From a virus, in the IMG/VR virus record IMGVR_UViG_3300028581_000002, positions 1-51,834 of that record: a stretch of 51,834 bases of DNA; one strand, 5' to 3'. Of this stretch, positions 25,101-32,526 are shown piece after piece; positions within the stretch are counted from its first letter, which is position 1; the number at the start of each line of letters is the position of its first letter. Under the pieces are notes generated by a model. That model was not told the origin of the DNA. It ran no database searches and saw only the letters and a program-made list of their open reading frames with translations. The translations under genes were made by a program, and so were the position numbers.

Positions 25101-26036
25101 ACTAATTAAAGTGTGATATCTCTTTGTTGGTATCTTATTATTGCTTGGTCTGACATCTATAAGTCTTCTTATAATTCCGGATTTAGCATCAGTTATCTTA
25201 ACTGGTTTGTTTGTACCCATAAATAGAAACGCATTTGATCGTGCCATATATGCTGGTTTAAATTTTTCATGCATTGTCATTTCTTCATGAGATATTATTG
25301 AGTTTAGTTTTGTATTATCCTCTATTCTTGAAAGGTCTCCATCATGTTGAATTGCAACTAATGGGTTGCCTCTAAAAACTTCTGTGGAAAATACATTACT
25401 GGCGCTTGTTAAAGCCTTTGCCTCGAACGTTGTATAGTATCCTTGAAAGAGACTTTGGATAATGTTAAGAATGGTAGATTTGCCTGTACCAGCTTCTCCG
25501 TACAAGACAATAAATTTTTGAATGTTCTTTGCGTCTCCTGAGATGATAGCTCCGATAGCCCATTCGAGTTTTGTCCTTTCTTCTGGTTCATACAAGGTTC
25601 CGATGAGTTCGTCATACGCATCTATTTTTCCTTCCTTCAAAGAATATGGTAATCTGTGACTAACATAATCGCTTTTTTTTACTTCAGTATTTGCAAATGC
25701 AATATGATCGTCCAATTGATGTGAATTATCAGACATCTCTCTAATAAAAGCTCTATAGTTCTTCCACATATTTGAAGACATACTTATCATTCGTTTTATT
25801 TCTATAGGGCCTGAGAAAGCTTTCTGCCTTTCACTTTTGTATTCATTTAGTTCTTCATCAACTAATCGCTGAACATCATACTCGTCGGTTGACCACATTT
25901 GTTTGTTGTTATCCCATATCGCATAAAATGATCTCCCGCGAATCATCAAATCTTTAGATCGACAAGCTTTGAAGTCGGGATATATTTGAAGAGTTCCTTT
26001 TTTGCTCGTTTCTTCTGTGATGTGATAGAAATCCAC
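22104..26036 (-). CDS. Helicase-primase-family B DNA polymerase fusion
   Basis: 1310 residues in one uninterrupted frame; GTG start after AAAGGAGG. Residues 150-350 are a D5/SF3-like helicase (Walker A GEAGTGKS at 180-187; FMGTNKPV at 272-279; GIIRRLIDV). Residues 498-600 resemble an archaeo-eukaryotic primase: IDFDL (502-506), SGAGIHLHY (535-543) and GIEIKVF. Residues 698-850 hold the 3'-5' exonuclease (YDVEVF with Asp700/Glu702; FNCRRYDNH; YCGND with Asp839). The polymerase has motif A DVASMHP (Asp937), motif B LKTALNSAYG (1008-1017) and motif C HIKTDSIKI (Asp1065). Motif C has KTDS where most family B enzymes have DTDS; the essential second Asp is kept. The C-terminus is cysteine-rich (CGRNDCLGCPDW). 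Together this is most of a replisome in one chain. Confidence 0.9.
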   Translation of the reverse strand: MDFYHITEETSKKGTLQIYPDFKACRSKDLMIRGRSFYAIWDNNKQMWSTDEYDVQRLVDEELNEYKSERQKAFSGPIEIKRMISMSSNMWKNYRAFIREMSDNSHQLDDHIAFANTEVKKSDYVSHRLPYSLKEGKIDAYDELIGTLYEPEERTKLEWAIGAIISGDAKNIQKFIVLYGEAGTGKSTILNIIQSLFQGYYTTFEAKALTSASNVFSTEVFRGNPLVAIQHDGDLSRIEDNTKLNSIISHEEMTMHEKFKPAYMARSNAFLFMGTNKPVKITDAKSGIIRRLIDVRPSNNKIPTKRYHTLISQIDFELGSIAWHCLQVYQEKGKNYYAGYRPLEMIFQTDVFFNFVEANYHIFKEQDGVSLAQAYEIYKAYCDEALIEFKMPRHKFREELKSYFEKFLDMTRVDGKQIRSYYMGFLSEKFAISETPKEETPYSLVLDDPNSILDEELTDCPAQYATAKETPKGKWDETTTTLSDINTRETHYVKPPLNHIVIDFDLKDISGEKSMQLNLEAASKWPTTYAEFSKSGAGIHLHYNYDGDARKLSRVYSEGIEIKVFVGQASLRRRLSKCNNSPIATISSGLPLKGDKSVINFEAVKSEKGLRDIISRNLRKEIHPGTKPSIDFIYKILDEAYISGMPYDVKDMRPRVLAFANNSSHQADYCIKLVSKMQFTSDESSASVDDVKNEDLIFYDVEVFPNLFVVVWKKKGGNKVKMINPSASEIEELFKLKLIGFNCRRYDNHILYARYIGYDNKQLYELSQKIIKGSRNCMFGEAYNISYTDVYDFACVQNKMGLKKWEIKLGIHHQELGLPWDEDVPEALWGTVADYCGNDVDATEATFDHLAGDWAARQILAELSGLSVNDTTNQHSIKIVFGNDKKPQSSFNYPDLSKRFIGYKFENGVSTYRGVKTGEGGYVFAKPGMYSNVAVLDVASMHPTTIEAEQMFGRYTKNYSDLKAGRLAIKRKDFDTLKTLLNGRLIPFIENALSDNPRFTLKDVSNGLKTALNSAYGLTSASFENPFKDPRNIDNVVAKRGALFMVDLKEAVNNQGFDVVHIKTDSIKIPDATPEIIQFVMNFGKEYGYDFEHEETYSRFCLVNDAVYIAKVGWTPDGKHIGEWTATGAQFAQPYVFKTLFSHEPIEFEDMLEVKSVTSALYLDMNETSENHDYHFIGRVGAFCPVRPGCGGGLLMREKEGKYYAATGSKGYRWLEAEMIIELEKKEELDLDYYNNMVDAAVEDISKYGDFEWFISDTIKNDSKDEPIGFNDTPPWVMACGRNDCLGCPDWSISAETGMECKAGYDALPF

Positions 26037-26293
26037 GGGCGTCCTCCTTTCACGTACTTTTTGTCGGTTTGTTACATGTTACACTTTTTTTTACAGTAGA
26101 GCTCTATATATACTCTTTTTTCTCATACTAATATAAGAGAATAAATGTAACAATGTAACAAAATAGTCAAAATGGCCCAAAACACCCGTTTTTTTAGCGT
26201 TTTTTGGCATTTTTCTGTTACGTTTCCGTATTTAAAAGTGTAACAATGTTACGAAAAAGTGTAACAATGGGCCTTTTTTGATATAAATTCTGT
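26037..26293. promoter_or_regulatory. TGTAACA repeat region upstream of the polymerase (candidate origin or operator)
   Basis: This 257-base gap has no gene. AAAAGTGTAACAATG occurs twice, at 26234..26248 and 26255..26269, exactly 21 bases apart. Related words occur at 26146..26160 (TGTAACAATGTAACA), 26071..26084 (GTTACATGTTACAC) and 26216..26222. Between them lies a very AT-rich tract with T-runs. Phased repeats plus an AT-rich stretch directly before the replication gene fit an origin or an autoregulatory operator. Confidence 0.6.
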
Positions 26294-26815
26294 CTAAATT
26301 GGGTAGTTTTCGAGCATATATTCACTCATTTGATACCACACTTCAACGCGTCTTTGGTCTTTTTTTGTTTTTTTTAGGGGAAATAATCCACCATTTCCGT
26401 CACTTTCGTACGTCCTTTCGAGCATTTGTGACACTTTTTCATCGATTTGTGACACTTCTGTCATATCTAGAAACTCATTATTGTCACACCAAGTGAGTTC
26501 CAAATTATCAATTAATATCCAAAACCACTCGCTAGGAGTCTTTTCCCAACGACTTTGTGCGGTCTCGAACTCGAGCCTAAACGATAAACCAATAAGCATT
26601 TCGAGAACAGTGCAGGGTCCATCTTCGCATGGAGAAAGGGCTTGTGGCCCCATCTCAGAAATGAAAGTTTCACGTAATTGCTGTCCATCAGCACCTCTAT
26701 TATCATCATTGGGTATTAGAGAATAAAACTCTATCCGATGTAATTTACCAAGCAACATATCGTACTTGTTTGTCTTCCCCGTAATATCACATAAGAAATC
26801 AAAATATTTACTCAT
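26294..26815 (-). CDS. Conserved phage protein of unknown function
   Basis: 173 residues, with DNRGADGQQLRE, a Trp-rich middle (WEKTPSEWFWILIDNLEL) and DGNGGLFPL...DQRRVEVWYQMSEYM near the end. I recognise this as a protein found in many Firmicutes siphophages without an assigned role. It overlaps the preceding gene by eight bases and is the last gene before the putative origin region. Confidence 0.7.
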   Translation of the reverse strand: MSKYFDFLCDITGKTNKYDMLLGKLHRIEFYSLIPNDDNRGADGQQLRETFISEMGPQALSPCEDGPCTVLEMLIGLSFRLEFETAQSRWEKTPSEWFWILIDNLELTWCDNNEFLDMTEVSQIDEKVSQMLERTYESDGNGGLFPLKKTKKDQRRVEVWYQMSEYMLENYPI

Positions 26816-27497
26816 CTAAATTTTCCTTCCCTTTACCCTTTTTCATATATCTTTCACGTGGACTTAGATTGTCTTCCATATCTATTCCATGCACAGTTTC
26901 TTGATATGATTTGTTTAAGGCCATAATCTCATAATCAATATCTAACCTTTCATTACGTACCCATACGGTCGGCTCAATATCAAGTTCTTTGATAGCCTCG
27001 AAACCAACGACGTTCTCACGGTCCATTAAGACCTCTTCATTTTCTTCTGTTAGAACATCGTCTATCCTGTAATAATACAAGCAGACTTTCTCGTGGTTGT
27101 CAAAAGTATCAGCAAATTCCTCGCTATCAATCAAATATGGTTGTGTTTTATCCGTGTTAGGTGGGTTCATTTCTTCCTCATCTACAGGATGCAAGCTCAT
27201 TGAATTATAGTTTTTTTTTGCTTTTTTATAATCGTTTTCATCTGCAGAAGACCTAGTAAGAGGATTTGTTACGTTCCTCTTCTTTTTTCTATCTATTGTA
27301 TCTGGATCTTCTTTCATCTTTTTGGATTCAGCGCAAGCAGTAGAGTCTTTAGGTTCAAACCTTTTATTCTTACCATAGTGCTCTTTAACACTCTCAATTT
27401 CGTCCTCGGCAAGATCTTTGTAATATTTCTTAACTGCTAATACACCAACTCCAACTCCAATGGCAAATATAGCAATTTTGGTGATTACTGATTTCAT
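26808..27497 (-). CDS. Membrane-anchored acidic protein
   Basis: About 229 residues. AAAGGAG spacing favours the ATG at 27497 (MKSVITKIAIFAIGVGVGVLAV), which begins with a single membrane helix. The rest is charged and hydrophilic, ending in a helical RERYMKKGKGKENLDE. The start resembles other small 'MxxK...GxGxGxx' membrane proteins of gut phages. Function unknown. Confidence 0.65.
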   Translation of the reverse strand: MKSVITKIAIFAIGVGVGVLAVKKYYKDLAEDEIESVKEHYGKNKRFEPKDSTACAESKKMKEDPDTIDRKKKRNVTNPLTRSSADENDYKKAKKNYNSMSLHPVDEEEMNPPNTDKTQPYLIDSEEFADTFDNHEKVCLYYYRIDDVLTEENEEVLMDRENVVGFEAIKELDIEPTVWVRNERLDIDYEIMALNKSYQETVHGIDMEDNLSPRERYMKKGKGKENLDE

Positions 27498-27522
27498 ATT
27501 CATTCTCCTTTCAAGAGATTAT

Positions 27523-27763
27523 TTATTTTTCATCGCCTATATCATTCATGAATACATGAATTTTCTTTATACTATAATCTTCAGGAAAACTACAAAACGA
27601 AAATTGATTTGGGTCCATATCAGATATAAGTTTCTTCTCTTCGGAATCAAAAATTATTCTGATCGCCCATGTTAGTAATAAATCCTCTTTCTTTTTCATC
27701 AAGAATTAGCATAATAGGCTGATCTTCACTATTAAATATAACATCTCCAATTTTTACTTTCAT
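27523..27763 (-). pseudogene. Small gene broken by a one-base insertion in an A5 run
   Basis: GGAGA and ATG 27763 open a frame (MKVKIGDVIFNSEDQPIMLI) that stops after about 38 codons. The next frame continues sensibly (TWAIRIIFDSEEKKLISDMD...) to TAA at 27523. Removing one A from the A5 run (T5 at 27692..27696 on the plus strand) joins them into one 79-residue protein. The 241-base span is three times 80 plus one, as expected for a single insertion. Either a real mutation, a sequence error or slippage-dependent expression. Function unknown. Confidence 0.7.
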
Positions 27764-27776
27764 ATACATTCTCCTT

Positions 27777-28028
27777 TCAAGAGAGTTTTTTACTTTCATA
27801 ATAATACAAAATATCTTTCATGTCATCATCAGTGACGAACTCACATAATATGCCCTTAGTCTCCCGGTGTGGAAACAAGCAATACCCATGATCCTTTTTA
27901 AATAACAAAAGATCATTAGGAGTTACCATTTCAAAAATATTAATAACAAGTTGACCACATTCGTCATAAAACATGTTATTTTCTTCGTCCCACCAGAAGT
28001 ATAAAATCATTTGATTCTTCTGTAGCAT
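27777..28028 (-). CDS. Small protein of unknown function, paralogue of 32021..32272
   Basis: 83 residues with aromatic clusters (ILYFWWDEENNMFYDE) and a middle EMVTPNDLLLFKK. The latter resembles HKYVTPSQIMLFKS in the protein at 32021..32272, suggesting a distant duplication. An AGGAGG site precedes the ATG. No catalytic motif is seen. Confidence 0.55.
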   Translation of the reverse strand: MLQKNQMILYFWWDEENNMFYDECGQLVINIFEMVTPNDLLLFKKDHGYCLFPHRETKGILCEFVTDDDMKDILYYYESKKLS

Positions 28029-28052
28029 GGCCCCTCCTAATATCTCTTTATG

Positions 28053-28994
28053 TTAGATGAGATCGTTAATAACACCATCAACATTGAAGTCAAGTAATAT
28101 ATTGCGTTCGTTGCCGTTGACAAATGCTCTAGCGCGTTCTCTATCTCCGTCAAATATACCGAAATCTATGAAACTATCACCCTCGCCAAACACCCAACCA
28201 ACAACCGACCCTGGTTTAGTTCTTGGAATACCAAGTGCATCATATACCTCGTTTAGGAACACGTGCCCACGAACCTTAAGCATCTCATTATGGTAACTTT
28301 GTTGACTTCTTAGGAACATTAGATTATATTCCGCGTTCTTAGACCATTGAGTACATGACTCATCATAAAATCTAGCATACAAACTTGGTACGCCTGGATC
28401 TTTAATCATGTTTGTTTTCTTAACTTTACGTACTTTCCCGTCTTCATCAACTTCATTTTCTGTAACAACTTCGCTTCGTAGACCGTTTTTATACATGTAG
28501 TCTGCTTGCTCGCCATGTTCCTCTACAACACGTTTACGATATGCATTAAAACTTTCTTCAACAGCCTTATAAGCAGCCATAAGTGCAACGTTACGTGTTT
28601 TCATGATACCGTGTGCGCCAATAATACAAGCAATAGACGCTATACCAAGCGTAATGGCTGGACCGTAAAGCTTAACAAATTCAACACTTGTCTGTACATA
28701 TGTTACTGTTAAATCTTTTCTATGATCATTTTCGGAATATTCGTCAAGAGAAATATCTCCCTCTTTAACCTTTTCCCAACAATCGTTAATTTTTTCAGCT
28801 TTCGCTTTGTGGTTGTCAAGAACCTCTTCAACTTTAAGAGTTGCACGACAAGCCAATACAGCGGATACAACTGTCCCAGCTACACCAACCACTAATAAGA
28901 TTTCAGGACTGTTTTTTTGCATTACTAGACCGGTACGGCCAGTAATTTTAGAAAGATCTTTCGTTACATTACTCAATACATTTGCTATTTTCAT
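28053..28994 (-). CDS. DUF6353-like membrane protein, copy 1
   Basis: 313 residues. Two hydrophobic helices (about 29-50, ILLVVGVAGTVVSAVLAC; about 110-130, AITLGIASIACIIGAHGIM) flank a short charged loop; a long soluble C-terminal domain follows, with EVYDALGIPRTKPG and GWVFGEGDSFIDFG. A second protein with the same plan is encoded at 37860..38663, sharing the KNSPEI/QNSPTI start. This family is common in gut phages and has no known function. The start has GGGGAC at good spacing. Confidence 0.75.
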   Translation of the reverse strand: MKIANVLSNVTKDLSKITGRTGLVMQKNSPEILLVVGVAGTVVSAVLACRATLKVEEVLDNHKAKAEKINDCWEKVKEGDISLDEYSENDHRKDLTVTYVQTSVEFVKLYGPAITLGIASIACIIGAHGIMKTRNVALMAAYKAVEESFNAYRKRVVEEHGEQADYMYKNGLRSEVVTENEVDEDGKVRKVKKTNMIKDPGVPSLYARFYDESCTQWSKNAEYNLMFLRSQQSYHNEMLKVRGHVFLNEVYDALGIPRTKPGSVVGWVFGEGDSFIDFGIFDGDRERARAFVNGNERNILLDFNVDGVINDLI

Positions 28995-29019
28995 AACCCT
29001 TGTCCCCTTTTTATTTTAA

Positions 29020-29169
29020 TTATTTTTCGAAACGTGTTTTCAATACTACAAATGTTGCCTTATTACAAATTTTTATAAGCTCATCATTACGACCTTTATT
29101 GTAAAACCAGATTATTACAAGTAGTGCTCCTCCGACGTACAATAACTTCTTCTTTTGGTTTTCATCCAT
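29020..29169 (-). CDS. 49-residue single-helix membrane protein
   Basis: Start ATG 29169 follows TTGAAAGGAGA. The sequence begins MDENQKKKLLYVGGALLVII, has one membrane helix, then a basic tail ending LKTRFEK. It is the first gene after the structured leader RNA and promoter at 29202..29302, so it is probably expressed from them. Function unknown. Confidence 0.7.
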   Translation of the reverse strand: MDENQKKKLLYVGGALLVIIWFYNKGRNDELIKICNKATFVVLKTRFEK

Positions 29170-29201
29170 TAGTTTATCTCCTTTCAAGAAATAAAAAATA
29201 T

Positions 29202-29276
29202 GAGAAGACGATACTTTGTTTCCGCTACTGTCACCCTATACTGGTGTATTCACGCAACAAAACTAATCGTCTCCTC
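29202..29276 (-). ncRNA. Structured leader RNA R0 closed by an 11-bp stem
   Basis: Immediately downstream of a conserved TATAAT, the first 11 bases (GAGGAGACGAT) pair with ATCGTCTTCTC 75 bases later with one G-U pair. Inside are a TTTGTT/AACAAA stem and a CACC/GGTG hairpin with a seven-base loop. A U-rich tract and a ribosome site follow. The stem starts within the promoter discriminator, so the exact 5' end matters. It is either a 5' leader for the 49-residue protein or a stand-alone RNA. Confidence 0.55.
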
Positions 29277-29302
29277 ATTATAGACTCTGTATTTACCGCG
29301 AA
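29277..29302 (-). promoter_or_regulatory. Conserved phage promoter copy (R0 leader)
   Basis: TCGC, four bases, AATACA, five bases, TATAAT on the minus strand, the same spacing as the other copies. It drives the structured RNA at 29202..29276. Confidence 0.8.
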
Positions 29303-29305
29303 TTG

Positions 29306-29509
29306 CTATTCGTCACATGCTTTTGTAACTTCCCAGTTCCCAATGGGCGATGAATAGTATATCTTTTCCTCTGTAAGGCGAATATCTAGAACTATATTAC
29401 CATTCGAAAGCGGGTATTTAGCAATCACAATACCTGTTTTATCCGAATTCTTACTTTTGTGCTTTACTTCATCTTGCATTTCTGGTTCTCTATCCTTTAA
29501 ATCGCTCAT
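29306..29509 (-). CDS. Small protein, paralogue of 30672..30878
   Basis: 67 residues. Shares PE.QD.V.HK, G.VIAKYP and PIGNWEV.K with the protein at 30672..30878, a compact beta-barrel-like pattern (SH3 or KOW-like). It overlaps the end of the P-loop kinase gene. Function unknown. Confidence 0.65.
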   Translation of the reverse strand: MSDLKDREPEMQDEVKHKSKNSDKTGIVIAKYPLSNGNIVLDIRLTEEKIYYSSPIGNWEVTKACDE

Positions 29510-29979
29510 ATTATTATCACCTCGTCAAAGCCCTCTTCTTTTGTTGGCTTCTCAAATTGGTCGTTCATTCTATCTATGATAGGCGTTAAATATTCTTTTC
29601 CTTCCGCTATAGCCCTCTCCTTACATTTATAGGATGCAGAACTATTGATGAACACGCATATTATTTGATAACCATATTTCTGAGCCATTTTTATAATAGG
29701 TCTTCTTCTCTCTTTCATAGTGTTTGTTTCATCGACTATAATATTCGCTCCTTGCTGCATTAACATTCGTAAAAGTATTTCCCTAATACTCCACATTAAT
29801 GGCTCGCCTTCACTCCAATATTCCTTATTATAAACCAATAATCGCATATCATCAGCAGACACAATGATGTCGTTAGTCTTATGTTGACATACCCAGGTAC
29901 TCTTTCCACTTCTAGGTAGACCACACATTATTGTTATTGTTTTAGGTGTTATTGCATATTTTACATTATTTGGATCCAT
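29506..29979 (-). CDS. P-loop kinase, polynucleotide kinase-like
   Basis: About 157 residues. GGGAG selects ATG 29979 (MDPNNVKYAITPKTITIMCG), well inside the longest open frame. Walker A GLPRSGKS lies at 20-27, SADDMR follows at the position of the acceptor-binding Asp in polynucleotide kinases, and NIIVDETNTMKERR is Walker B with its following basic helix. This matches the AAA_33/T4 PseT-like 5'-kinase fold without a phosphatase domain. It may repair nucleic acid ends together with the ligase. Confidence 0.8.
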   Translation of the reverse strand: MDPNNVKYAITPKTITIMCGLPRSGKSTWVCQHKTNDIIVSADDMRLLVYNKEYWSEGEPLMWSIREILLRMLMQQGANIIVDETNTMKERRRPIIKMAQKYGYQIICVFINSSASYKCKERAIAEGKEYLTPIIDRMNDQFEKPTKEEGFDEVIII

Positions 29980-30382
29980 TTTTATACTCCCTTTTATCCC
30001 AGCTAAAAAGATATGGTTCATATCCATCATAATCAAGTTCGGCTGTGAACTCGTCAACATTTTTACTATTTGGTAATCCGTAAACAGAATTTATAGCGAC
30101 TAATACAGAGCGTCTCATATCTTCTGTCATAGACGATCTAGGCGCAATCCACATATGATTCATATCATAATCCTTATTACCACAAGCGCATATAGTCATT
30201 GGGTCATTGTTATTTCCACATACAGGACATACCCAAAAGAACAACTTATTACCAATTTTCTGACCATCCTCTATTTTTAAAAGTTCTTCGCATACAGGTA
30301 TGTTGTTATCACGGAGGGAGTCTATATATTGTTTAATGTTGGATATACCGCTACCAACAGCAATTATATTAATATTATTCAT
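29966..30382 (-). CDS. Zinc-ribbon protein of unknown function
   Basis: 138 residues. Contains CPVCGN and, 13 residues on, CACGN, four cysteines likely to hold one zinc. A Rossmann-like start (INIIAVGSG) and an acidic/aromatic end (LDYDGYEPYLFSW) flank it. Overlaps both neighbours. No known family recognised. Confidence 0.6.
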   Translation of the reverse strand: MNNINIIAVGSGISNIKQYIDSLRDNNIPVCEELLKIEDGQKIGNKLFFWVCPVCGNNNDPMTICACGNKDYDMNHMWIAPRSSMTEDMRRSVLVAINSVYGLPNSKNVDEFTAELDYDGYEPYLFSWDKREYKNGSK

Positions 30383-30682
30383 TGTTATCCTCCTTTTCTA
30401 GTGTACCAATACTCCTTGCATAATCCATAAATTTGTTAACTTTATACTTCTTATGAGGGATGCACGATCTTCTTGTATCGACATTTGAAAATACTCCTTC
30501 ATTTCGAAGCATTTCAAATACCGAAATCATATCGGAGAACTCATTAAATATCTTTTCCGCTGGTGTCGGATTCCCTTCCCATGAGTTATTAAGTCCAAAT
30601 CTAAGACCTTTTGCTATTTCCTTTGAACCTCTGATGCTTCTTCCGATAGACAAACCAATAAATGTTCTACTTTATTTAACAT
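30375..30682 (-). pseudogene. MazG-like pyrophosphohydrolase-type gene with a one-base deletion
   Basis: AAAGGAGG and ATG 30682 open a frame MLNKVEHLLVCLSEEASEVQ that hits a stop after 22 codons. The adjoining -1 frame continues IAKGLRFGLNN...EFSDMISVFEML. Adding one A to the A3 run at 30622..30624 restores one 102-residue protein reading ...SEEASEVQKEIAKGLRFGL, an EEASE...LRFGL...E..D pattern as in MazG-like NTP pyrophosphohydrolases. Without repair only a TTG-started fragment (from 30653, lacking the first acidic helix) could be made. Confidence 0.72.
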
Positions 30683-30878
30683 CTGGTTCCTCCTTTATAA
30701 CTTCCCAATTGTAAGCCGGAATTCCATAATGTACCTTGTCTTCCGTATCTAGCACATCAAGTATAGGTAAGATCTTACTAAATCCACCATTATATTTCGC
30801 TATCACAGTTCCTGATATATTAGCTTCCTTATGTCTTACCCTATCTTGTAATTCTGGCTTTTTGTTTATTGCACTCAT
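30672..30878 (-). CDS. Small protein, paralogue of 29306..29509
   Basis: 68 residues from ATG 30878 (MSAINKKPELQDRVRHKE). Shares QD.V.HK, GTVIAKY and YNWEVIK with its paralogue, a short beta-rich fold. The stop overlaps the true start of the broken MazG-like gene. Function unknown. Confidence 0.65.
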   Translation of the reverse strand: MSAINKKPELQDRVRHKEANISGTVIAKYNGGFSKILPILDVLDTEDKVHYGIPAYNWEVIKEEPDVK

Positions 30879-31173
30879 CGTTTTTCCTCGCTTCCTCGAA
30901 CACAAGCATAGCTTTATCGAAAGTTTCCATACTTGCTACTATCGCTGGAAGAGACCGGTCAAAGGCTATCTTCATATTTTCAACAGCGACCATAAGAGAC
31001 CGGAAAGCTATTTCCTTTTCATTTTCTTCTTTGTTTCCGATGTCAAAATTTGAACTACCTACCTCTGGACTTAGATCTACACCTATTATAGGCGCCGCAT
31101 CTCCACAATCACAGTTCTCGCCATAATCAAAATTACCTTTACATATAGGACAATGCCAATATGATTTACTCAT
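30841..31173 (-). CDS. Zinc-ribbon protein with coiled-coil end
   Basis: 110 residues. WHCPICKGNFDYGENCDCGD supplies four cysteines in the first 24 residues; the remainder is helical and charged. The same type of N-terminal ribbon occurs in the protein at 29966..30382. The gene overlaps ThyX by four bases (ATGA). Function unknown. Confidence 0.6.
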   Translation of the reverse strand: MSKSYWHCPICKGNFDYGENCDCGDAAPIIGVDLSPEVGSSNFDIGNKEENEKEIAFRSLMVAVENMKIAFDRSLPAIVASMETFDKAMLVFEEARKNDECNKQKARITR

Positions 31174-31823
31174 TTGACTGCCTCCTTATACGGTGTGTAT
31201 ATTCGGATATCGTCAAATATTACAGGAATAATACCTTGTAATTCCCTAAGTAATGGTATTGTTACTTCACGCATTTGAGGGTGAGCAGCAATAGGTGTTC
31301 TTAATTTAAAGAAATGACGCCACTCACGCAAATTAGCAGTCATAATAACTTCAGTTTTCAAACTATTAGGTAAGACTGAACGTGCTTCCTGTGCTGTACT
31401 ACCATTATTGATTAGCCCTAGATATGAAACTTCCGAATACTTACAGCTAGATAACCATGTATCATATTGCTCGGTATTCTTTTTTCTGATCTCTTCCCAG
31501 AACATTGGCTTTATAAACGTAACCTCATTTTCATGACCGTAATTGCAATACCTTGTTGACTCCTGTGAGAATGAAGCAATACGATGACGTACTAATTCAT
31601 GAGACACTCCTCTATCCACAATAAATCTGATGGTGAAGCTTACATGCTCCAATACAGACTCGTGACCTCTTTTGATTATATCCTCAACGAACTTCTTACT
31701 CGACTCGTCATCTATTTTTTCTTCCGACTTATAACAAACTCTGCCACATAATTCAATCTTCTTTAAGATGGCATCTCCATCCAATACATCTATAATCTCA
31801 TAACCCGCTTTAATAATTTTCAT
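31170..31823 (-). CDS. thyX: Flavin-dependent thymidylate synthase ThyX
   Basis: 217 residues, a normal length. The ThyX signature RHRX7S is present at residues 79-89 (RHRIASFSQES), followed by TRYCNY and later LREWRHFFKLR, which bind FAD and dUMP. It makes dTMP from dUMP using methylene-tetrahydrofolate and NADPH, supplying thymidine for phage DNA. Strong AAAGGAG site. Surrounded by small early genes. Confidence 0.96.
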   Translation of the reverse strand: MKIIKAGYEIIDVLDGDAILKKIELCGRVCYKSEEKIDDESSKKFVEDIIKRGHESVLEHVSFTIRFIVDRGVSHELVRHRIASFSQESTRYCNYGHENEVTFIKPMFWEEIRKKNTEQYDTWLSSCKYSEVSYLGLINNGSTAQEARSVLPNSLKTEVIMTANLREWRHFFKLRTPIAAHPQMREVTIPLLRELQGIIPVIFDDIRIYTPYKEAVK

Positions 31824-31835
31824 TTGTACACTCCT

Positions 31836-32021
31836 TTAAAATAGATATTTACTTGTTGTGAAATGAGGACATTTCTTACATATAGGATTCTCTTCCTCAT
31901 CTGCTATACCTGAGCCATTACACTCTCCATATGCCGCCTGGCCGTTGAAATCTCTTACAAAATAACATTTCTCAACACTTATTATTGTGAATATCACACG
32001 TAGCCACTTAATAATCTTCAT
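31836..32021 (-). CDS. Small cysteine-containing protein
   Basis: 61 residues with a hydrophobic start (WLRVIFTIISV) and four cysteines, including C at 19 and 34 and a final CKKC. It may be a small membrane or metal-binding protein. A GGGAGG site precedes the ATG, and the gene abuts 32021..32272. Function unknown. Confidence 0.55.
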   Translation of the reverse strand: MKIIKWLRVIFTIISVEKCYFVRDFNGQAAYGECNGSGIADEEENPICKKCPHFTTSKYLF

Positions 32022-32272
32022 TATATGTCCTCCCTATTCTCATATGGGTCAGGATAAATCAACTCAATGATATATGAATGTGTGCTAGCGTCTATAAAAG
32101 CCATACATTCTTTTTTACTTTTGAATAACATTATCTGAGATGGAGTAACATATTTGTGTATATTGTCCACTATCTCCCCCATCTCACCAACAAACCGATT
32201 AATGCCCTCCACATAATACAAGCACATATTATGTGGGTTTTCTCCAAACGGACCAGTTCTTCCTTCGCACAT
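32021..32272 (-). CDS. Small protein, distant paralogue of 27777..28028
   Basis: 83 residues. The middle IVDNIHKYVTPSQIMLFKS resembles the protein at 27777..28028. ATG 32272 overlaps the stop of the preceding gene; the ribosome site is weak, suggesting coupled translation. Function unknown. Confidence 0.5.
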   Translation of the reverse strand: MCEGRTGPFGENPHNMCLYYVEGINRFVGEMGEIVDNIHKYVTPSQIMLFKSKKECMAFIDASTHSYIIELIYPDPYENREDI

Positions 32273-32502
32273 TATAAATAGTCCTTTAATAACTTAAGAG
32301 CAGTATTTGTTGTTCCCTCAATAACTCCCTTGTTAACCATTGAATCAGCATCAAAGAATAATGTTATATTCTGCTCTTTCGGATTAACATTTAAGAACAC
32401 ATTTGAATGAACATAGTCAATCTCACCAACCAAAGAACTATGAATCTGGTCAGCAATTACGGACACATCAACCTCTTGTTTGGTCCTTATGATAATATCC
32501 AT
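32272..32502 (-). CDS. Small protein of unknown function
   Basis: 76 residues, with a mixed alpha/beta pattern (MDIIIRTKQEVDVSVIADQI ... ITLFFDADSM). A modest AGAGGA site precedes the ATG. No motif recognised. Confidence 0.5.
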   Translation of the reverse strand: MDIIIRTKQEVDVSVIADQIHSSLVGEIDYVHSNVFLNVNPKEQNITLFFDADSMVNKGVIEGTTNTALKLLKDYL

Positions 32503-32526
32503 ATCTATTCCTCTTTTCCTAATTTT

